64,000 nucleotides of DNA, from positions 28,811,628 through 28,875,627 of the forward strand of contig OZ037767.1 of the NCBI GenBank assembly GCA_964035545.1, in the 5' to 3' direction. This stretch comes from Bugula neritina (Eukaryota; Bryozoa; Gymnolaemata; Cheilostomatida; Bugulidae). Below the pieces are notes generated by a model. The model saw only the letters and a list, made by a program, of their open reading frames with translations. It did not search any database and had not been told where the DNA came from. Positions 49,501 to 59,600 of this stretch are shown in pieces (the stretch's first letter is position 1; every line of letters starts with the position of its first letter). Made by a program: the position numbers and the translations under genes.

Positions 49501-52500
49501 CAAAGACAGCACAATGTTGGATGAAAACATATTCTCTTTGTCTTACTTACTGTTTACAGGCAAGCAAGGTGCATTATGGAATAGAGAAATGAATATTGAA
49601 TATACCAAAGTTCAACAACCTTTTATTTAAAGAAAGATAAAGGAAACCCCGCATTGTAGTCCAACTTATGGTGATTAGTCAGGAACTGAATAAATACTTT
49701 AACTAAATACAAAGGCAGGGGAACTATAGAAATGGAGCTATAAAGAAAGGAAAAACAAATCAATCCTTTTAACTAGCACGAACTAGTTATAATATTGACA
49801 CTAATTTCTAATCTTTTGAAACATTATGAAAAGCTTCAACAGAGATATTGTAACTATTTTCACTTTATAAAATTGCATGGATGGAATGAACTCCGAAAAT
49901 AAAACATACAACTCAAAGACAAGCACATATATTCCATACAGCAAAATATTATTACAGTAAACCTTGCTACATTCTCATGTAACTTATGACTAGTTAATAC
50001 TATTATAAATGGCAAAGGTAAGCATGGTAACTCCATCATAGTGATAGAGTAGTAATTACACTAACACATAATATATTGCAGTTAGTAGTACTACATTTGC
50101 TAGTTATCAATATTTTCTATAATCATTACAAAGTAAATTATAACAGGAGAAGCAGAAAACCAGAGTATAACTGAGTGTTGCAGCAAACCCAATGATATTC
50201 ACGAAGGCAACTGATATATCTTTATATCTCTACACTTATCACATGTAAAAATAAATAACAAACAGAAAGATAACTAATAGTAATAGTAATACTATTTAGT
50301 TACTATGATAGAGAGTCAGAGTGATTTTTTAAGCATTACCATGACTGAATCAGATGATCCATGAGTAACAGAAAGCCTAACTGATTGAAACAAAATGAAT
50401 ATTACTACTACTACTACTAGTACTGCTACTACTAGTACTATAAGTATATATACGTATATACTTATAGTATTAGTATATTGTGTTGATCCATTTTAAAAGT
50501 TGTGGAAACTTACTTTGAATTTCTGTTCAGAATCAGGATGAGGAGGTGAAACTGAATCAAAAGTCAAACTGGTGACATTTTCTTCAGAGAGTGGAGTGTG
50601 AGAATCAAAGTGATAAAACGGTGAGTTATCAAAATCCAACACGTAAGTCATATTGAAAATACTAGTAATCACAAGTTACTAACAAAGCAAGTTGAGAAAG
50701 AAGTAGTACATAGAAGTAAATATTCAAGCCTAAGCACTAGAGGCGGATCTGAGATAGATCTATCCAACCATAAAAGACTAGATGAATAAACATGCCCAAC
50801 AAGTTGACTCATCATTGTATATCGGTTAGCATTACACACGTGGTTATTAGCGCTAAGCTCCGCCCAGCCGACCAATCATCACTGATGAATCAAATCAGTT
50901 ACACTCATTCTATACTCCACGGGTGAAAGATAGTAATGAGTCATTGTCAAGTCTAGACATGTTTACTGTTAAAATGGCAGATATTGCCGCCATTAGCAAT
51001 ATAAAAAGAAATTTTATAGGAAGTAAAGCATTTAATGCCAGTTGTAAAGAAAGGAAGGCCGAACATAATACATTATATCAATATGAAAAACTCAGTTGCT
51101 AATAGCATTATGTTGCACAGATTGCTACTGCGAAAAACTGCAAAGCATGACTTAACTTTATAATTTAGTACAGCAATGACATGCACCAACACCAAATTAT
51201 AACTAACAAAAGTTTAAGCTTTCTCGTGTAAATTTTCAAGTGAATAAAATAAAATGGCAATCATATAATATTGCTATCGCATGCATCCAATTCTGCAATG
51301 GCACAAAATGATTAGCCTTTGAAGTACAAGAGCCAACTATTGGCTATAAGTATGGATCCACAAAAGTCATGCTAAGACTGGAGCTACGGGCTTCCCACAT
51401 TCAACTCAAAAAGTGTAGTTTTAAAAAAAACTTGTGAAATTTCAGCCACTTTAGAGGTAAGAAACAAGATGCAAACAAAAACAAGAAAAAACTAGCTGAT
51501 TTCACTGCACAAATTTACAAGAATCCACCAAAGAGCAGCTCTGGAAGCTATTCAGTAACCATACATATTACAGTAACTACACATATTACAACAACTATAC
51601 ATATATATTACAGCAACTATACATATATTTTACACCAACTATACATATATTTTACACCAACTATGCATATAAATTACAGCAACTACACGTATGTTGCTAT
51701 AACTATACATATATTACAGTAACTATACATATATACTATAGTAACTATGTATATATTATAGTAACTATGTATATATTACAGTAAATATGCATATATTACA
51801 GCACTAGGGGTTCTTACAGGGCTTGAGAATTAAGTATATTGACTGCAGTGTTTCAGAAACAAACTTAATGCTATGTCAAGTATCGGATATATCAAATTCA
51901 GATGTCAGGGAGGAGAATTACGTAGCTCACCTGTGCTAGCATCTGTTGCTGTGATTGTATGAGCAATGATTGAGGTAGAATTTGTCTAGGGACCGTGGTG
52001 TTTAGCGACAATTCACATTTGGTAACCTCGTTGCCATCAGAGCTTTCAAATGTGTAGATTTCAGGGCTTTCAATAATTTTGGTGAATCTAAAAGGAGCAT
52101 TTATATTGAAAAACAATGCGATTAAAGTAAACTTAGCTTTGACTACAACTTAAAGGTAGCTAAAACTTTCAAATGTTGAAAATGTGTGAAAGAAGTCAGT
52201 GGTCGATTTAACAATTGCTGGTAAGCATGCTGCAAACGAGTTATAAGATATTACACCCTTACAGAACTAATTTCCCCACAGCATAGTGATGAGTTCTAAC
52301 ACAATACCGGCAAAGATGGATACTGTGAGAAACGGTGAGAAATGGTCATCAGTTCTAAACTTTAGTTCAAGTTGGAAACTTGAAACTAGGTTTATTTTAG
52401 TATGAAGAGAAATATCTTTTTAAATACCATGATTATAATTAGGTTTTTGAAACATTTTGCTGTTATAAAAACTTGCAGCAATATAGTGAGGAAACAGAGA

Positions 52501-54940
52501 CAGTCTAATTTATAACAAATATAGCCAAGTTTTCAAAATCAAAACTTCATTTCTAACCAAAACTGCAACCTTCAAATAGCTTGTAGAATCGTGGAAAACG
52601 GCATCAACTGAAACTAATGTGTTATTTACCATATTTAATAGTTTGCCTTGGAAACCAATGCATACACTATACACTTGTGGCTCTACTCAGATTGACACAA
52701 TTGAAACTATGCTAGTTGTGGATATTAAAAACATTATTTTAAATTTTTCTACTTTTTAATACTATATTACCTGCAAGAAAATGAACAATTCAATGTTTTA
52801 GTTTTAATATTATATTACTAGTACACAGTATTCATTGGTGTTTTATAGATACCTTATAGAAAATGGTATGGTAAAGTTGATGATGTTAAACATAAAAAAA
52901 TGAAAAAAATAGCTGAATTTCTTTACATTAAACTGCTAATTTTACAAGTTTACTTTAATATACAGCAAAGCATGGATAGTAAATTTCAAGTAGTAAAAAG
53001 CAGCTAGAAACCGTAGATTGTTAGCTGTCTAGCACATTGCAGTCAGTATTAGGATTCTGTCTTCTCATTTGATCCGGAGTACATTTCTCAGATAGTGGTG
53101 ATGGAAGCTGCTTAGTTGCTTTTCCTGAGTGGCGTAGGATGTCCAAGTTTTGCTAGAATAGAGTAGTGTGAACAATACGCATGCTCTGTATACATGCATC
53201 TTGGTGTTTGCTTACATGATGCTATTAGCCCACAATTACTTAAGTCGCTTGGACATTACTGCGGAAGCATTGACAATCTTTGGGTTGATCTCAGGCTCAA
53301 GGGAAAAATTTGTGCTGATACACCAGATAGAGAAATCTGTCAACCGAGTTGAACTCCTGACTTTTTATACAGATGCTTAGATGTGAGTCAGGACTCAGTC
53401 TCACTACTTCAGTCTTTTTTATGCTGATAGTAAAAGATTATAAAGCCCGAGTAGTCACAAACAGAAGCCAGATGGTTGATTAGCTTTTGAAATGCTTTCT
53501 ATGTGTGTGTTGCTAGAGCGGCATTATCTAGGTGTTGGCTCATAATCTGGCAAGGTTGTACAGCCTATTGTCAGACATGGTGTGTAGGTAGACTCCATTT
53601 TTTTTGTTATGGAAGGCCTTGGCCAAGAACATTAAAAAGAAGATTCCAAAGAAGGTTAGGGCCAGTACGTAGCCCTCCTTGACCTGTCATTAAATCAGAT
53701 CTAATGTTGAATCATTGTAACTCATGTGTGCTGAGCATATCTGCATGAAAGAACATGATGATAGAGTGCAGCTTGGGGAGAGGAACAGCCAATATTTTTC
53801 AGGATTTAAATTAGACCACTTCTGCTGATGAGATCAAGTGACTTCTAGATTTATGAAGGTAAGGAAAAGTGGCTTGTTTTATTTTGTTACTGTCTCACAA
53901 AGAAGATCATGCCAGTGTCAGAACTCCATCACTGCGCAATTGATAAGAAAAAGTTTTATACTGACATTTTACACCATAATCATTTTTATTTACTAATAAT
54001 TTACTCCATTACCAGACTGATCTAACTTTTAGAGCAGTGTTACTGTTAGTTACTTAATAGTAACACTAATTATTTCAATCTTCAGTGTAGAATAAGACTA
54101 ACTCAAATTATGAATTTGTCTTCCTATTCAATTATTGTTGAGTAAAATTAATCAAATTTAAACGAATGATTATGATATTAATTCAAAATTTATCAAATTT
54201 ATATAGTAATAATACAATTATGAATTATATTCAATTTTATATCGTTTATAATTATTTTTAACAAACAACTTCATAAAACTAATACTTACGGTAATACTAA
54301 TCATAACTATACTAATAACTATACTAAGTCTAATGGCAATGCTAATTCTAATAGTAATTGTAATACTAATAGACTATTGGTAAATGTAGTAATAATACTA
54401 ATACTTAATAGTAATAACACTAATAGTATTATTACATTCTGATTTACTATTACTATTAGTATTGCTTAGTATTACTATTAGTATTAGTATTACTATTACT
54501 AATAGTAATACTAATACTAATAGTATTAGTATTGGTATTAGATTTCATTATGACTCATCGCTAATTAGTAATTACACTGATGAGTGATGACTATCTCTAT
54601 CACTGACTATAAGTTTGAGTAGTCACCTTTCACCGCCGTGACTATAAGTTTGAGTAAAACTAAAAATAAGATTAAATGTTATCAACTAAAAGCAAAAGTA
54701 AAACAAATTGAAATTGAAATTGAAAATTTGAAACATTTTTTATAACTTAAACTTAAGTAAAAGTGTGTAAATAAATGTCTTATAATGAATTTAAAATACT
54801 TACTCAACAGTTGAATCTTGTTTCAAAGAATCTAATAGTTGAGTATATGTTTCTTGGCTTAATATTCTCATAGATTCATCGCAGGATTCTGTTCCACTTC
54901 CAGCTCCAGCGCTCAAACTCAAGTTAAGAGCCATATTCAT
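40596..54940 (-). CDS. p53/p63/p73-family transcription factor with SAM domain (TA form)
   Basis: Twelve exons encode a 629-residue TA form (human p73 is 636): 54940-54804, 52087-51931, 46525-46410, 46222-46144, 45775-45592, 45302-45086, 44892-44678, 44308-44143, 41903-41742, 41604-41502, 41272-41051, 40727-40596. Domains: an N-terminal transactivation-like segment (ETYTQLLDSL); DNA-binding domain about 139-340 with FPGSYNFQFEF, VVKRCPNH, SCVGGPNRRE and RICACPGRDRK (zinc ligands and Arg contacts at the human R175, R248, R273 and R280 positions kept); tetramerisation helix region about 395-420 (TFTLKVKGRRNYEVLAMLRD); SAM about 479-545 (WLQKLGLGAYIDNFQMAGL). The C-terminus is basic. The SAM domain marks it as p63/p73-like. 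It guards germline or somatic genome integrity in other animals. The last two exon joins are the least certain. It is head-to-head with WRAP73. Confidence 0.94.
42130..42420. other. CpG-rich patch in a p53-family intron
   Basis: A GC- and CpG-rich stretch, unlike its surroundings, lies in the intron between the tetramerisation and SAM-side exons. It includes GCGCGACGTCAG (42244-42255), close to a CRE site. It could be a cryptic promoter, an enhancer or an unrecognised alternative exon; I found no exon with fitting phase. Confidence 0.35.
44512..44677. repeat. 20-bp minisatellite at a p53-family splice donor
   Basis: About eight copies of GATAGCCCTAGGAACTAGAA, with GGTAC variants, run up to the donor of the exon ending at 44678. 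The donor context (GTGGGTACCTAGGGC on the minus strand) belongs to the first unit. Confidence 0.9.
45781..45858. repeat. 26-bp triplicate at a p53-family splice acceptor
   Basis: Three 26-bp copies (core TGTGTACTGGTGAATATACA) start 5 bp upstream, on the minus strand, of the acceptor used for the exon at 45775. Confidence 0.9.
46690..47360. repeat. 19-bp minisatellite in a p53-family intron
   Basis: About 35 copies of a 19-bp unit, GACATATAGTATATTATAT and variants, in the intron upstream of the common exon at 46525. Confidence 0.95.
47980..48039 (-). CDS. Possible third first exon of the p53-family gene
   Basis: An ATG-started frame of 20 codons (MCKPGVSDGNGAIPESTTNG) ends at a good donor (GGG then GTATGT) in phase 0, which fits the common exon at 46525. 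It could be an extra alternative first exon closest to the DNA-binding domain exons. The support is only phase, donor and composition; it may be chance. Confidence 0.3.
48785..48985. repeat. Tandem repeat (GTGTTGTGGTACTGTAGTAC type)
   Basis: About five imperfect units built from GTGTTGTGGTACTGTAGTAC and TGTATTACTGTATCACT. Confidence 0.85.
50514..50651 (-). CDS. DeltaN-type alternative first exon of the p53-family gene
   Basis: An ATG at 50651 opens 46 codons (MTYVLDFDNSPFYHFDSHTP start; SVSPPHPDSEQKFK end) that stop at a canonical donor (AAA then GTAAGT) in phase 0. The TA exon 2 also exits in phase 0, so both fit the common exon starting at 46525. An in-frame TAA lies eight codons upstream and no phase-0 acceptor lies between, so it cannot be an internal coding exon of the TA transcript. 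Its position, inside the gene between the TA exons and the DNA-binding exons, is that of the deltaN (P2) exon of vertebrate TP63 and TP73. The product would lack the N-terminal 98 residues of the TA form. Confidence 0.7.
51550..51800. repeat. Minisatellite, about 20-bp unit, in a p53-family intron
   Basis: About twelve imperfect units related to ACAGTAACTATACATATATT end 130 bp from the donor of the exon ending at 51931. Confidence 0.85.
53065..53840 (-). pseudogene. LINE reverse-transcriptase relic in p53-family intron 1
   Basis: Read on the minus strand, fragments in shifting frames match the C-terminal half of a non-LTR retrotransposon reverse transcriptase: VKEGYVLA (usual VKQGCVLAP), FGIFFLMFL, SDNRLYNLARL, NTKMHVYRACV and SSKTWTSYATQE, in the order expected for the family. 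Several stops and frameshifts break it. The catalytic YADD-type segment is decayed (region around 53520). No target-site duplication or poly-A tail is evident, so this is a truncated old copy. Confidence 0.75.
54280..54545. repeat. AATACT/ATTAGT palindromic microsatellite
   Basis: Interspersed AATACTAAT and ATTAGTATT units run in both orientations, making the stretch largely self-complementary. It lies 260 bp from the TA first exon. Confidence 0.85.
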
Positions 54941-56602
54941 ATTAATATTGCTCTCTCATTAGAGAACTAAAAGTAAAAGCAAGCTATTGTTTTACTTGAG
55001 TAGATACAGTATATTCAGATTCTGCACAGATATAAGTATTGCTGTTAGCGTTATAATTATTGCTTTGCTCAGAATACCGCAGTGAGAACTAGAAGTCATG
55101 AATGAAATAACATGTTCTGCAAAACAATAATGATTGGCGAGCATGGACAAACTGTGTTAGGCGAAGGTCAGGAAATAGCCACCTATTATTTGGCGAAAAG
55201 AGTCGAACGTTGTAATTCAGGTAAATCCCGCCGTAGATATAGCACGCGGGTGTGTCTCTATAATAATAACAATAATAAGATAATACATAATTATTTTACT
55301 ACCATGCGTCTTTGGTTATCGCTATTATTGTATTATTGTGCTATTAGCTCCACGGTGATATATTTTCTTTGGAGTCATCTCCTATTTGATTGATGGCTAA
55401 TAAAATTTGCAAGCTTGACTCGCCAAATCTTGCTCAGCGTTCTGATACAATTTCACATAACTATTAATATTACCTTATAACATAGCTGATAGAAAGTAAA
55501 ATCGTTCACAGGCTACACAGCTCAGCTTTGGTTTTTTTAAATTTTCAAAACCCTGAAATTCACTTTTGACCTCAACTTTAATTAACTTAAGAGTGAGATT
55601 CAACGACGTGTTTGTTCTTCTGTCTATGTTTAATTCTATGACAATACAATTAATATAAATATAGGTCTCGATTTATTATCACCACTAATAGTATTACTGA
55701 TAGTTATATTTATACAACTTGAACTTTGAAGTTGAACTTGTACTTGACCTTGTACTTGTAGGACTACTACTACTAGTACTAGTACTAGTAGTAGTAGTTG
55801 TACTTCACTAAACTTGAACTTGAAGTAAAACCTTTAACTTTTAGTTTTGAATTTAAAGATTTGTTTTGATCATTAAGTTTTATGTTGATAAATAATAATT
55901 ATAAATAAAATTAGAAATTACTATTCGTGTTTCTCCTTTTTTCTGCTGTAAGACTTAAACTTAAAGTTGATTGCTCAGTGACTGAGTCTGGGGCTCAAGC
56001 TGAGTGAGCCTCACAGCTGATTTTATTTTTGGTACATAGTGATAGTAATACTAATAGTATTAGTACTAGTACTACTAGTAAAATGATCACTAGGCACTGA
56101 GTCTCTACTTTTAGTAGTTACAAGCATAATTTTAATTTTTATATCATTATCATTATGATATTCATACTCATGTACAACTGCAACGTTGCACATTTTTCAG
56201 TGAGCTAGACTTGGAAAGTTAGAGTTTTTAAATTAAATTTTGACAACAGCTTTTACGTAGTAAGCAGGCAACTTTTTTGTTTTATGCAGCTCACACTTGG
56301 CCAAAGAGCTGCTTGTTGATTTTGCCTTGCTGTTCATCTTAAATTTAGGAAATAATCATAATAGAATTAGAATACTCTAATTTGATGTGTTAATATTAAC
56401 TGATGTTTTGATATTCAATTCATTTTCATAATTAAAATTTATAGTACATTTTACTTAGTTTCATGTCACGATGGAAGTAATTTTATTTGTTGTAGAACTA
56501 TACATAGTATTCTTAAATTGAAGTAAGTTGCTGAGGTACTACATGCTGAACTACAGTTTTTATTCTATATTTATTTTAGCATCTCTTTGACATATCAATA
56601 TA
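54941..56602. promoter_or_regulatory. Divergent promoter region (p53 family / WRAP73)
   Basis: The 1.66 kb between start codons should carry the TA promoter of the p53-family gene and the WRAP73 promoter. A small CpG-bearing patch at about 55190-55260 (CCCGCCGTAG, GCACGCGGG) is the likeliest core. Splice-acceptor sequences lie just upstream of both starts: TTATTTTAG before 56580 for WRAP73, and CTTTTACTTTTAG (minus strand, near 54968) for the p53 gene. Both genes thus probably have non-coding first exons here. The 93-codon frame at 55112-55393 has no recognisable similarity. ACTAGT-rich microsatellite lies at about 55755-55800. Confidence 0.5.
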
Positions 56603-59600
56603 ATGGACTTTTCTGAATTGTTCAAGCAAACAGGACAACTCTGTTCTATTTCATACAATGGCATGTACTTGGTAAGTTCTTTTTACACCAGCTAAAGGAT
56701 TTTTGGTCTGGACCCTGTTCCAGAGGAGAGCTAAGTTCAGTTCACATTTACAAGAGTGCTTGCTAATGCATGTAATTAAAAGTCAAGTAATATGCTAGAC
56801 ATGTGAAGTTTGTTCAACTTGACTCTGCATCATTAAAAATTTAGGCAAGATCAATGTAATGTTACGAAATAGGATGTTTACGGAAATTATAACTGGTAGT
56901 ACAATCACACACAATCGCAATGTCATCAACCTCAAATTAGCCTAACCACTAGCTGCCAGTAGTCAACCTAATGCTTCTTTAATTACTACCCCAAAACAGT
57001 AGCTACGCATGTAGAATGATTCATAGTCAGCAGTTGTGCTTGCATCAGCTGTGATGTCACACATGCTTGTTTACTTCAGCCCACTTCTTGAAACAGTAAG
57101 ATCCTACCCCAAAATAGTAAATTGTAAAATCATACCTCTTACAACACAATAATGTTTATCAAATGGATTAGTATATAAGACAAAACCATTTTTAGTAGTT
57201 ACAATATTGTTAGAGTCATGCTGTCAGTTTGGACAGCATCAAATTTATGTAAGACTACCAAAGAGTAGCATTATTTGAAAGACTGTGCAAAGCCACAGCA
57301 TCAACATAACAGTAGACTAGGAGAGAGAAAAGAGGTAATAAACTTCTATTTGCAATTATATATCGTTATTACATTTTTTATGTTATAAAGTTTTTAATAA
57401 TATGGGCTGTAGTTGCATGCTATGTTGAATCATTATTTCATGCTGCTATCTACAATTTATGATATACATTGCTAGTGCTTTTACATACATACTTATTATA
57501 TTACATACATTTTGTTTGCGTTAATATTAATACCATTATGCCTTATGTTGTATCATTATTATTTTAGTTTTTACGGTCAGTATTTGGCGACTCAAATAAA
57601 CTCTGATCACGTCTAAAACCCTCCCTATTCCTAGTCAGGCTGTATAAGCTAGAGTGTCACTCTAAAGCAAGAATCATAGCAAAGAGTGTCATTCTATAAT
57701 CAACTATAATCTCAGGGCTATCTGAGAGATTTAAAGATTATTGTTATGGTAACATGTTTACAAATGTGTTTTTCAAATCAATAAAGTTATTTTTTACAGG
57801 CCAATGCTGTTCAATACAAGCTAATAATTCGAGATTACTCCACTCTACAGATTGTAAACTTATTCACTAATCTGGATGCTATACAGAACATCGAGGTGGG
57901 TAAACACTGCTAATAAGTGTAACGATGTTAGTGTAACTTAGTATTGTAATGTAGTATAATCTAGTATGCTAGTGTAGTATAACAAAGTATTATTGTGCAG
58001 TGTAACAGAGTATAATATTATTTTTCATGCTTATTTTTACTGCCTTGTAGTGGTCCCCCGATTCGCAATTTATTATGTGTGTTATGAAGAAACGAGGTCT
58101 CATTCAGGTAAGTTTAATGTATGTGATTTGTATTGTGTATGAGACTTGGGGCTGTATGTTGAATGTACAATTATGATTTCTCAATATTCTCATTCAGTTT
58201 TTCTGTTTGAGTTCAGTATGGCATCTATGACCTCATGACGCATACTACAAGGTCATCTGACTATTCTACTATAGGTCTGGTCGCTAGCTGAACCTGATTG
58301 GACGTGTAAGATCGACGAGGGGTCAGCAGGGCTGCAGGCAGCGAGATGGAGTCCAGACAGCAGGCATATACTCACCACGTCTGAGTTCTTTGTAAGTACT
58401 GGCTACCCAGTAAGTGGTGACAACTCCTCACATAGCTACTTGTTACAATAGAGAACAACTTCACCACTTATTGTACACAGTCATGCTTTGATCCTGTTGA
58501 TTGTTTCAGTTGCGTATGACAGTATGGTCACTGGTGGACAAGAGTGTGTCTTATATTAAATACCCTAAAGACTGCCAGAATGGTGTCGACTTTACTCGAA
58601 GTGGTAAATACATGGCTCTTGCGGAGAGGAGGGAGTTAAAAGACTGTATCAGTATATTTACCTGCAGCACATGGCAACTGGTTAAAGTAAGTGGTATTGG
58701 CATGTTGGGCACTGTAGTAACTAACTCTAGTCCGGTACTATATGTAACTGTAATAACTAACTCTAGTTGGGTACTATATGTAACTGTAATAACTAACTCT
58801 AGTTGGGTACTATATGTAACTGTAATAACTAGCTGCAGTATGCAGTGCAAGAGTTATACTATATATAGTAACTAACTTCAGTGCATAGTGCAAAATGTTA
58901 GGCTGTATAACTGTAATAACTGACTCTAGTACACAGTATAAGAGTTATGCTGTAGAGAACTCATTCATTCTGTTTCCAGCATTCACTCAACTCCCGTATG
59001 TAGACTTAGTTTATAGTAGCTAATACAATGCAGCCGTATTATGATGCAAACATATTTTCCGAGTTCAATCATAAATAATGGAGTTACAGCTTGTCATTAC
59101 TCTCAATCATGCTCTAGGCTAGAACTACATATTGACTGCTGGTATATACATTATAGAATATGACATGGGTTTGTGTTTGCAGCACTTTGAGACAGAGACA
59201 GAGGATATGGCTGGTGTGAGGTGGTCCCCTGATGGGGAGGTTCTCTGTGTTTGGGAATCTAGTCTGTCTTATAAAGTACTATTGTACTCTCTTGACGGAC
59301 GACTCATGTCTAGTTACAGCGCATACGAACATGCCCTCGGCATCAAGTCTCTGGATTGGTCACCTTCGGCTCAGTTCCTCGCCATAGGCAGCTATGACAA
59401 GAAGGTGTGTAACAGACACCTGATGACTGGTGTCAGATAGAATATACAAATAACTGTCGTTTATGCATCAGTTTTACCCTGTCTTATATAGAGTATAACT
59501 GTATTTTGTCAGGTTTAAGCATGTCTGAAAACTTTGATAACTTTATGATTGCATTTCAGTTTTTTCAGGTTTAATTTATATTAATAATAATATGTTATGC

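Noticed and set aside
54280-54545. Self-complementary AATACT/ATTAGT stretch as a transposon end or regulatory palindrome
   Set aside because: Similar microsatellite appears at many places in the window (for example 34490-34760), so simple-sequence expansion explains it.
55112-55393. 93-codon frame between the p53-family gene and WRAP73
   Set aside because: No similarity recognised, low-complexity Asn run, and it lies in the expected divergent promoter region.
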